A stretch of DNA of 13,740 bases from an uncultured Rhodobacter sp. Lineage in GTDB: Bacteria; Pseudomonadota; Alphaproteobacteria; Rhodobacterales; Rhodobacteraceae. Under the pieces are notes generated by a model that saw only the letters and a list, made by a program, of their open reading frames with translations, was not told the DNA's origin and did not search any database. This document shows, piece after piece, positions 7,875-13,740 of this stretch (positions are counted from its first letter, which is position 1; every line of letters starts with the position of its first letter). The stretch lies in the NCBI GenBank assembly GCA_937901435.1, contig CALGTJ010000772.1:1-13740 (forward strand). Reading direction: 5' to 3'. The position numbers and the translations under genes were made by a program.

Positions 7875-8963
7875 TCAGGCCGCAACTGCATAGGCAGCGG
7901 GTGCTACCGATGTGCCGTCTTGGGCAAAGATGTAGACGTGTTTGGGGTCTAGGTAGACGTTCAGCGATGCGCCGATTTCCAACGCTTTTACGCCGTGCAC
8001 CAGACCGACCCAGTTTTCGCCGTGGTGATCCAGGTGGATGAAAGTCTCAGATCCGGTGATCTCGGTCACGTTCAATTTGCCGGTGAATTCGAGCGCACCC
8101 GGAGCTTGTTGCTTCAACTCAAGATGGTTGGGACGAAATCCTGCGATATAACTGCCATCTTTCAACTCTTCAAAAGTGCCGGATGCAGGTGCAGATTGTT
8201 CATCGCCGAATAGCAAGCGGTCACCGGTTTTTTGGATATCTAGAAAGTTCATTGGGGGATCGGAAAACACCCGCGCCGTAGTGGCGTTGACAGGCTGGCG
8301 GTAAACCGTTGGTGTCTTGCCAAACTGCGTAATCGTGCCTTCCCACATCGCAGCGGTGTTACCGCCCAGCAGCAGCGCTTCTTCAGGTTCTGTCGTGGCA
8401 TAAACGAAGATGGACCCCGCTTCTTCGAATATCTTAGGGATTTCTGCACGCAATTCTTCGCGCAATTTATAGTCAAGGTTCGCTAGAGGTTCGTCCAACA
8501 GCACCAGTCCCGCATCTTTGACAAGCGCACGGGCAAGGGCGCACCGCTGCTGTTGCCCGCCCGATAGTTCAAGTGGCTTGCGATCCAGAAAGGGCGATAA
8601 TTTCATCAGGTCAGCCGCTTTTTTGACAGCCTCATCAATCTGGCCTTTGGATTGGCCCAACAGCCGCATCGGGCTTGCGATGTTCTCGTACACTGTCATT
8701 GACGGGTAGTTGATGAACTGCTGATACACCATCGCTACGCCCCGGTCCTGCACCCGCATCCCCGTCACGTCTTTTCCGCCCCAGATGACTTTACCTGTTG
8801 TGGGCACATCAAGCCCCGCCATGACGCGCATCAAAGATGTCTTTCCCGACGATGTTGGGCCAAGCAAAACATTCATCGTTCCTGATGACAGCTCCAGATC
8901 TGTTGGATAGATATGTGCTTGGCCATTAATGACCGTAGACACACCCTCAAGAACAAGTGACAT
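7875..8963 (-). CDS. glpS: Glycerol ABC transporter ATP-binding protein (GlpS)
   Basis: Second ATPase subunit of the importer, 362 residues. Walker A is GPTSSGKTS at 35-43, the Q-loop is YQQF around Gln82, the signature LSGGQQQR at 133-140 is canonical and Walker B is LVLLDEP at 153-159. The switch histidine position reads YATTEP (188-193), with Thr191 where His is expected. A C-terminal OB-like domain follows from about 235. I chose the ATG giving MSLVLEG, which has AAGGGAG upstream. A GTG eight codons earlier (8987) overlaps the glpD stop but has no comparable ribosome-binding site. The gene lies 20 nt after glpD. Confidence 0.92.
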   Translation of the reverse strand: MSLVLEGVSTVINGQAHIYPTDLELSSGTMNVLLGPTSSGKTSLMRVMAGLDVPTTGKVIWGGKDVTGMRVQDRGVAMVYQQFINYPSMTVYENIASPMRLLGQSKGQIDEAVKKAADLMKLSPFLDRKPLELSGGQQQRCALARALVKDAGLVLLDEPLANLDYKLREELRAEIPKIFEEAGSIFVYATTEPEEALLLGGNTAAMWEGTITQFGKTPTVYRQPVNATTARVFSDPPMNFLDIQKTGDRLLFGDEQSAPASGTFEELKDGSYIAGFRPNHLELKQQAPGALEFTGKLNVTEITGSETFIHLDHHGENWVGLVHGVKALEIGASLNVYLDPKHVYIFAQDGTSVAPAAYAVAA

Positions 8964-8983
8964 TTCTCTCTCCCTTTCGCAGT

Positions 8984-10582
8984 TCACACTGCGTGTTGCT
9001 CGGGCAGATTGGCGGCGGAATTAACCATCCAACTGTCCAAAGCATCGATTTCCTTTGACGTCATTCTGAGCCCCAACTTCGAGCGCCGCCAGATGATATC
9101 TTCGGCGGTATTGGCGAATTCACGCTCAATCAACCAGTTTACTTCGCGTTCCGTCAGATTGGACCCGAAGTTTTGCCCCAGATCACCCTCTGTTTTTGCG
9201 TCGCCCAGTAGATCAAAAACTTCTGAACCATAGGCCTTGAGCAGACGATTAAGCCAGCGTTCCGTCAAAAACGAGTATTTCGTCTTCAATTTTTCTGTGA
9301 GCGCCGCGACACCATCAACCGGAAAATCACCCCCCGGAAGAGCGACACCCGCTGTCCATTGCGGCCCTGTCTGGGCAAAGAATGGCGCTATTTCCTCAAG
9401 AGCGCTTTCCGCAAGCTTACGGTAAGTCGTGATCTTGCCACCAAAGACATTCAGGATAGGTCCACCTGCAGACTGGTCCAACTTTAGAACATAATCGCGT
9501 GTCGCTGCCGTCGCAGAGGTGGCCCCATCATTATAGAGTGGGCGCACGCCGGAATAGGTAAACACGATATCATCACGCGTGACGGGCTGTTTCAAGTACT
9601 TCGAAGCGAAATCCAACAGGTAGTCCTGCTCTTGTGGGGTGCAAACTGGTTTTTCATGCACGTCAACATGGTCCGCGTCGGTGGTGCCAATCAGGGTGAA
9701 ATCGGTTTCGTACGGAATCGTGAAAATGATCCGCCCATCTTCGCCCTGAAAGAAATAGCACTTGTCGTGGTCATACAATTTGCGTGTTACGATATGACTG
9801 CCCCGCACCAGACGAACGCCTTCGTTCGAATTGATCCGCATCGTGCTGCGAATGATGTCCTCAACCCAAGGGCCACTTGCATTCACTATCATTCGTGCCG
9901 TCACAATGCGTCGCTCACCACCCTGCGCCTCTAGTGTAATCTGCCACATACCACCCACTTGCGTGGCTGAAACGACCTTGGTGCGCACATTGATAAGAGC
10001 CCCACGGGCTTGTGCATCTCGGGCGTTCAGAACTACCAGACGGCTGTCTTCGATCCAGCAATCAGAGTACTCATAGGCCTGCTCGAACCGGTCTTGCAGC
10101 GGCGCACCCACCGGTGTCCCCTTCAATTTCAGCGAGGTTGTCCCTTTTAGAATTTTCCGGCCGCCCAGATTGTCATACATGAAAAGGCCAAACCGGATGA
10201 GCCATGCAGGTCTGCGGCCCTTCATCCAAGGCATCACGACATTCAGCACCTTCGAAGTTGGTGTGTCACTCTCAAACCGCATGTCTTTGTGGTAGGGCAG
10301 TACAAAACGCATGGGCCAAGAAATATGTGGCATCGCCTTGAGCAGGGTTTCGCGCTCTATCAGTGCTTCCCGGACGAGGCGGATTTCCCAATATTCAAGA
10401 TAGCGAAGGCCACCATGAAACAGCTTGGTCGAGGCGGAGGATGTGGCAGAGGCAAGATCGTTCATTTCAGCCAACTCAACGCTCAATCCACGGCCGACAG
10501 CGTCACGTGCAATTCCACATCCATTGATGCCGCCCCCAATGACGAACAGATCAACGATGTCCTGATTTTTATGTTGATCCAA
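8984..10582 (-). CDS. glpD: FAD-dependent glycerol-3-phosphate dehydrogenase
   Basis: Oxidises sn-glycerol-3-phosphate to dihydroxyacetone phosphate at the inner membrane and passes electrons to quinone, joining glycerol to glycolysis and gluconeogenesis. It has 532 residues, slightly longer than the E. coli enzyme. The N-terminal dinucleotide fold carries GGGINGCG at 16-23. The family FAD motif SSASTKLFHGGLRYLE is clear at about 48-63, FGGKITTYRKLAE lies in the second half, and a helical C-terminal domain follows. The start is TTG at 10582-10580, with GGGGAGG five bases upstream. The nearest upstream ATG (10602) is out of frame, and the next in-frame Met is past the FAD loop. First gene of the minus-strand operon, directly after the GlpR control region. 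Confidence 0.96.
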   Translation of the reverse strand: MDQHKNQDIVDLFVIGGGINGCGIARDAVGRGLSVELAEMNDLASATSSASTKLFHGGLRYLEYWEIRLVREALIERETLLKAMPHISWPMRFVLPYHKDMRFESDTPTSKVLNVVMPWMKGRRPAWLIRFGLFMYDNLGGRKILKGTTSLKLKGTPVGAPLQDRFEQAYEYSDCWIEDSRLVVLNARDAQARGALINVRTKVVSATQVGGMWQITLEAQGGERRIVTARMIVNASGPWVEDIIRSTMRINSNEGVRLVRGSHIVTRKLYDHDKCYFFQGEDGRIIFTIPYETDFTLIGTTDADHVDVHEKPVCTPQEQDYLLDFASKYLKQPVTRDDIVFTYSGVRPLYNDGATSATAATRDYVLKLDQSAGGPILNVFGGKITTYRKLAESALEEIAPFFAQTGPQWTAGVALPGGDFPVDGVAALTEKLKTKYSFLTERWLNRLLKAYGSEVFDLLGDAKTEGDLGQNFGSNLTEREVNWLIEREFANTAEDIIWRRSKLGLRMTSKEIDALDSWMVNSAANLPEQHAV

Positions 10583-10665
10583 CGAAGCCTCCCCGCACTC
10601 ATTTTTTTGACGCAGCCTCCCAGCTCACGAAGTTGATTCAGTCAACACCACAACACAAAATGTTG

Positions 10666-10697
10666 CAATAACGAATGTTCGTTTTTATTCGTTATTG
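10666..10697. promoter_or_regulatory. Probable GlpR operator between glpD and glpR
   Basis: CAATAACGAAT (10666-10676) and ATTCGTTATTG (10687-10697) are perfect 11-bp inverted repeats around 10 bases. Within the site, AACGAA (10670-10675) faces TTCGTT (10678-10683), and a second TTCGTT follows exactly 10 bases on (10688-10693). The core resembles the E. coli GlpR half-site ATGTTCGWT. It lies 84 nt before the glpD start codon and 170 nt before glpR, so it can serve both directions. Binding by the adjacent GlpR is inferred. Confidence 0.75.
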
Positions 10698-10710
10698 GAT
10701 ATAACGTTGG

Positions 10711-10733
10711 AAATACGTATTTTTATTTTCGAA
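10711..10733. promoter_or_regulatory. Additional palindromes in the glpD-glpR control region
   Basis: AAATACGTATTT (10711-10722) is a perfect 12-bp palindrome, and TTCGAA (10728-10733) repeats the TTCG theme of the main operator. AACGTT at 10703-10708 is a further weak match. These could be accessory repressor half-sites or part of an AT-rich promoter. No binding protein can be assigned. Confidence 0.3.
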
Positions 10734-10779
10734 GTTACACGACTTCTCGATCTTTTGGATGTTTATGTAATACGCACTC

Positions 10780-10810
10780 TTGACGATTCGTCAGGTTTAT
10801 TGGCTGATAA
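10780..10810 (+). promoter_or_regulatory. Candidate promoter for glpR
   Basis: TTGACG (10780-10785) and TGATAA (10805-10810) resemble housekeeping -35 and -10 boxes, with a 19-nt spacer that is 1-2 nt longer than ideal. The site is about 60 nt before the glpR start. I could not find an equally good promoter for glpD on the minus strand. Confidence 0.4.
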
Positions 10811-10867
10811 GGGAGGACAAGCGCCCCGCTTTCATGTGGTTGGATCAGCGCTGTAGTGGAGTAAGTG

Positions 10868-11626
10868 ATGGCGTCAAATTTCAGACAGAAAGAAATCCTT
10901 GATCTTGCCCGCAAGGAGGGAAAGGTCACAGTGGACGGCCTCGCGGATCTCTACGACGTTACTGTTCAAACAATCAGGCGCGATCTCTCCGATCTTGCAG
11001 AAAGTGGTCGGCTTGAAAGAGTGCACGGAGGTGCGGTTGTGCCTTCAGGCGTCGTGAACATCCTCTATGAAGAGCGCCGTCGCCTGAATGATGTGGGCAA
11101 AAGAGAGATTGCTGTCGAATGCGCGCGCGCCATTCCAGATGGGGCCTCGGTTTTCATGAACATCGGCACAACGACCGAAGCTGTCGCGCATGAGTTACTG
11201 GATCATGAAAATCTTCTGGTTGTCACAAACAATCTGAATATCGCGAACATTCTGGCAATCAATCACAGCTGCGAAATCATTCTGGCAGGCGGAGTCTTGC
11301 GCCGCGCAGATGGCGGCATCGTGGGAGGTTTGACAGTCGAAATGGTCAAACAGTTCAAGTTTGACTACTCGGTTCTGGGCTGCTCGGCCATTGATGCAGA
11401 CGGAGATCTGCTGGATTTCGACGGGCAAGAAGTGGTGGTCAGCAAAATCGCGATTCAGCGGTCACGCAAAATCATGATTGTGGCCGACCACCTCAAGTTT
11501 ACGCGCAAGGCACCGCTGACAATATGCTCCTTGAGTGATGTTGATGTGCTGCTGACAGACGACAAACTTTCTCCACAGCTAACAGCCAATTGTGAGAGCT
11601 GGGGCTGTCGAATTGTGACCGTATGA
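10868..11626 (+). CDS. glpR: DeoR-family repressor of glycerol genes
   Basis: Transcription factor of 252 residues, the standard DeoR-family length. The N-terminal winged helix-turn-helix spans about 5-57 (FRQKEILDLARKEGKV, then VTVQTIRRDLSDLAESGRLERVHGGAV). The C-terminal sugar-phosphate sensing domain follows from about 75, with NIGTTTEA, VVTNNLNIA, ILAGGVLRRADGG and the late IVADHLKFTRKAP. GlpR proteins release DNA on binding glycerol-3-phosphate, and that effector is assumed here. I chose ATG 10868, with GGAG six bases upstream; a GTG directly before it (10865) is the alternative. It is divergent from glpD and presumably represses both itself and the operon. It is probably cotranscribed with the downstream permeases. 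Confidence 0.93.
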   Translation: MASNFRQKEILDLARKEGKVTVDGLADLYDVTVQTIRRDLSDLAESGRLERVHGGAVVPSGVVNILYEERRRLNDVGKREIAVECARAIPDGASVFMNIGTTTEAVAHELLDHENLLVVTNNLNIANILAINHSCEIILAGGVLRRADGGIVGGLTVEMVKQFKFDYSVLGCSAIDADGDLLDFDGQEVVVSKIAIQRSRKIMIVADHLKFTRKAPLTICSLSDVDVLLTDDKLSPQLTANCESWGCRIVTV

Positions 11627-11664
11627 GCCTGTCTTTGGCGCTATCGGACGTCAGAGTCGTATGA
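11623..11664 (+). pseudogene. 13-codon ORF bridging glpR and permease, possible ATPase gene remnant
   Basis: Reads MSLSLALSDVRVV then TGA. Its ATG overlaps the glpR stop codon (ATGA at 11623-11626), and its own stop overlaps the next permease start (ATGA at 11661-11664), so all three frames chain together. The peptide resembles the beginning of an ABC ATPase of this family (compare GlpS MSLVLEGVSTVI). Either a large internal deletion removed the ATPase gene(s), or it is a short coupling ORF. The overlaps are seen; the origin is inferred. Confidence 0.35.
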
Positions 11665-12527
11665 AGTATCGGACCGAAATTGGCTGGTTGTTCGTGGCCC
11701 CTGCCGCGCTGATCATATCGCTTGTCGGGCTGGTGCCCTTGATCACAGTGGTGAACTATTCTTTTTTCGAAATTTTCATTCTGAACGCACGTTTTTGGGT
11801 TGGTACGGAATGGTACGCCGAAATTATCGGGTCGGAGCGCTTTTGGGCCAGCTTTGGCCGCAGCACGTTGTTTTCCGCATTCGTCCTCACCATCCAGATC
11901 CCCCTAGGCATCGCAATTGCGCTTTGCATTCCAAAACGCAAAATCTGGGTCGGCATCACACTCGCGCTCGTTGCTTTGCCCTTGCTGGTTCCTTGGAACA
12001 TGATCCCATCGCTATGGCTCAGTTTGTTGAATTCCGAGACAGGAATATTGGGTCGCATATTGCCAAATCTGGGTTGGGCGTCGGACTGGAAACTCTCGAC
12101 GCCGCACACTTGGGCGGTGATCATTGTGATGGATGTCTGGCATTGGACCAGCCTTGTTGTGATCCTTTGCTACAGCGCTTTAACAACAGTTCCAGCAGCT
12201 TACTATCAAGCTGCGGCAATTGACGGGGCCAGCCCCTGGCAGGTGTTTCGCCACATCCAACTGCCAAAATTGCACCATGTTCTGCTAATGGCGATCCTGC
12301 TGAGGTTCATGGATTCCTTCATGATTTACACCGAAGCGTTTCCCATCAATGCAGGTGGCCCTGACGGGGCAACGACATTTCTCGCCGTGGATTTGGGTGA
12401 AGAAATAAGGGCGTTCAACTATGGTCCTTCCGCTGCGCGATCCGTGATCTATTTCATGATCATTTTGACGGTAGCATGGATGTTCAGCAAAGCGCAGGAC
12501 ATGCTTGATTGCGGGGAAAGGTCATGA
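11661..12527 (+). CDS. ABC transporter permease, GlpP paralogue
   Basis: Inner-membrane permease of 288 residues, clearly a paralogue of GlpP (5909-6781). Shared blocks include VIVMDVWHWTSLV and LLRFMDSFMIYTE. Several membrane segments are evident from residue 8 onward. The EAA docking loop is intact, QAAAIDGASPW at 183-193 with I-Q-L-P at 199-202, and keeps the conserved Gly189 that GlpP lacks. The ribosome-binding site is poor, but the start ATG overlaps the stop of a 13-codon ORF (ATGA), suggesting coupled translation. No ATPase or binding protein accompanies this pair in the window, so it may borrow GlpS, GlpT and GlpV. The substrate is unknown, probably glycerol or a related polyol. Confidence 0.85.
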   Translation: MKYRTEIGWLFVAPAALIISLVGLVPLITVVNYSFFEIFILNARFWVGTEWYAEIIGSERFWASFGRSTLFSAFVLTIQIPLGIAIALCIPKRKIWVGITLALVALPLLVPWNMIPSLWLSLLNSETGILGRILPNLGWASDWKLSTPHTWAVIIVMDVWHWTSLVVILCYSALTTVPAAYYQAAAIDGASPWQVFRHIQLPKLHHVLLMAILLRFMDSFMIYTEAFPINAGGPDGATTFLAVDLGEEIRAFNYGPSAARSVIYFMIILTVAWMFSKAQDMLDCGERS

Positions 12528-13333
12528 CCTTCGTATACCGATACTTGCCTGCATTGAAAGTCACGGCCTTGCTGGCTTTCATCCTCTTTGCGTGCCTGCC
12601 GTTGGTCCAGATGACACTCATCAGCTTCACCGTGACGCTGCCAAAACCCAGTGCTGAGGTGGGCAGCCTCACTCTCACCAACTACACAAATATCTGGAAC
12701 AGTCCCAATCTGCGTTCCTCTTTTGTAAATTCGATTGCCTATGTGCTGATCAATATCTGCATCACCGTTCCCGTAGCGATACCTGCCGCTTATGCGTTTT
12801 CGCGCATGTCCTTTTCAGGCGACAAGCACCTTTTTCTGGCTTTCATCGCCTTTCGGATCACGCCGCCTGTGGTTCTGACGTTGCCCATTTTTCAGCTGTT
12901 TTCGGCGCTTGAGATCGTGAATTCAGTCTTTGGGATCGCCCTGGCGCATTGCCTGTTTAATCTGCCGATCTCCATTTGGATTTTGCAAGGATTTATCTCG
13001 GCTATCCCCAAAGAACTTGACGAAACCGCCTTTCTGGACGGTTATTCCCGCCCGCGTTTTATTTGGAAGTTCCTGCTGCCGCAAATTGCTCCGGGTATCG
13101 CTGTGACAGCGTTCTTTTGCTTCATGTTCTCCTGGGTCGAAGTTGTTTTTGCGCGCATTCTAACAACTACCAACGGCAAACCCATCAGTATGGCGATCAA
13201 TTCACTTTTCGGATTTCATACCGACATCGGCCTGGTCATGGCCGTTACAACGGCAGCAATGATGCCAGGCGCCGTTTTGCTCTTTGCGATGCGCACTCAT
13301 TTATCACTGGGCTTCAGGGTTGGCCGCGTTTGA
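12524..13333 (+). CDS. ABC transporter permease, GlpQ paralogue
   Basis: Inner-membrane permease of 269 residues, paralogue of GlpQ (5061-5909). Shared features include PAAYAFSR, GDKHLF, ALAHCLFN and the final LGFRVGRV. The EAA loop is ETAFLDG at 167-173, with its conserved Gly present. I chose ATG 12524, which overlaps the preceding permease stop codon (ATGA) and has GGGGAAAGG just upstream. A TTG five codons earlier is open but less likely. With the preceding gene it would form a complete heterodimeric channel. Both reading frames are intact, which argues against decay even though no dedicated ATPase is nearby. Confidence 0.85.
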   Translation: MTFVYRYLPALKVTALLAFILFACLPLVQMTLISFTVTLPKPSAEVGSLTLTNYTNIWNSPNLRSSFVNSIAYVLINICITVPVAIPAAYAFSRMSFSGDKHLFLAFIAFRITPPVVLTLPIFQLFSALEIVNSVFGIALAHCLFNLPISIWILQGFISAIPKELDETAFLDGYSRPRFIWKFLLPQIAPGIAVTAFFCFMFSWVEVVFARILTTTNGKPISMAINSLFGFHTDIGLVMAVTTAAMMPGAVLLFAMRTHLSLGFRVGRV

Positions 13334-13350
13334 AATCCATCGATTTCAAA
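13329..13350 (+). terminator. Weak hairpin at the end of the second permease gene
   Basis: TTTGAAATC (13329-13337) and GATTTCAAA (13342-13350) form a perfect 9-bp stem with a 4-nt loop, and the stem includes the stop codon. It is AT-rich and is followed by AATCAAG rather than T's. A 12-bp palindrome AAACAGCTGTTT follows at 13360-13371, then TTG. A transcript end here is plausible but not well supported. Confidence 0.25.
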
Positions 13351-13740
13351 AATCAAGTGAAACAGCTGTTTTGTAGGTCTTGAGTCTGACGCCGGCGTTG
13401 ATCAGGCGTGCAAATTGATATTGTGTCCGCTGACCAATAGAAAAACCAAACAAGGGATTTTGGCCGGGAGTTTTCACAGCTTGCGGTCGAGCGAGCAGAA
13501 GAAAAGTCTACGTCTTGATTGTTGGGACCAAGCGAAGCGAAGACCCGCCTGAGATTTGTCCGGATCGACGCGTTCGAACGGCCGGTTTGGTGAAATGTGC
13601 TGCACTGCCCAATAAGCGACGCTGCAAGTGCGAGGAAATGCTGCGTCAGCAATAACCGCACGTGCATAAGGCCGGTTTGTCCCGCAAACAGCCATCCATG
13701 CACAGTTCAACCAATGGCTGCAATCCATTCGTCATTCTGA
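13334..13740. other. Non-coding region after the permease pair
   Basis: No convincing gene in about 400 bases. Two overlapping minus-strand frames (13353-13703 and 13474-13728) are open, but their products are rich in Cys, Arg, Trp and Ser with no family character, and I see no clear start signals. The region holds a palindrome CGTTCGAACG (13571-13580) and a 10-base direct repeat GGCCGGTTTG (13580-13589 and 13670-13679). It looks to me like the dispersed intergenic sequence found in Roseobacter-group genomes, which often yields such false ORFs. That is an impression and was not tested. Confidence 0.35.

Noticed and set aside
10632..10646. GTTGA-TTCAG-TCAAC inverted repeat in the glpD leader as a second operator
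   Set aside because: Five-base arms only, within the range of chance; no matching regulator in the window.
10834..10899. 21-codon ORF (MWLDQRCSGVSDG...) overlapping the glpR start
   Set aside because: AAGGGAGGA lies 16 nt upstream, too far for initiation, and nothing suggests a leader peptide role.
13353..13728. Two overlapping minus-strand open frames of 116 and 84 codons
   Set aside because: Cys/Arg/Trp-rich translations with no recognisable domain and no convincing ribosome-binding site; treated as non-coding.

Overview
The window carries a glycerol / glycerol-3-phosphate catabolism locus of alphaproteobacterial type, most likely from a marine Rhodobacterales (Roseobacter-group) bacterium. 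I infer this from the gene order (glpD, then two ABC ATPases, two permeases, a DUF2160 membrane protein, a large periplasmic binding protein and glpK, with a divergent DeoR-type repressor), from protein style and from moderate GC. No rRNA, tRNA, CRISPR array, transposase or phage gene was seen.

Layout. On the minus strand, read from about 10.6 kb down to 0.2 kb, lies one tightly packed operon: glpD (8984-10582, TTG start), glpS (7875-8963), glpT (6783-7862), glpP (5909-6781), glpQ (5061-5909), a 90-residue DUF2160 membrane protein (4772-5044), glpV (2983-4704), glpK (1377-2864) and an iron-type alcohol dehydrogenase (231-1373). Most junctions overlap or are 1-20 nt. The two exceptions are the gaps on either side of glpV (67 and 118 nt), and both hold strong stem-loops. 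The control region (10583-10867) has a perfect 11-bp inverted repeat built from TTCGTT half-sites, like known GlpR operators. Rightward from it run glpR (10868-11626) and a second permease pair (11661-12527 and 12524-13333), paralogous to GlpP and GlpQ but with no ATPase or binding protein of its own here. The last about 400 bases and the first 230 bases hold no convincing gene.

How the genes work together. GlpV binds the substrate in the periplasm. GlpP and GlpQ form the channel, GlpS and GlpT power it, and the DUF2160 protein is probably an accessory subunit. GlpK phosphorylates glycerol to glycerol-3-phosphate, which GlpD oxidises to dihydroxyacetone phosphate. The alcohol dehydrogenase probably feeds or drains a related alcohol/aldehyde. 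GlpR presumably represses in both directions and is released by glycerol-3-phosphate.

Most interesting points: (1) the two ATPases carry complementary defects (GlpS lacks the switch histidine, GlpT lacks a normal LSGGQ signature), which predicts one canonical and one degenerate composite ATP site; (2) the glpV-glpK gap holds three segments that can form two mutually exclusive 10-bp stems, one of which covers the bases directly before the glpK start codon; (3) an orphan permease pair lies downstream of glpR, joined to it by a 13-codon ORF with ATGA overlaps at both ends that looks like the first codons of an ABC ATPase gene, possibly a deletion scar; (4) an alcohol dehydrogenase with a Gln in place of a metal-ligand His is coupled to glpK.
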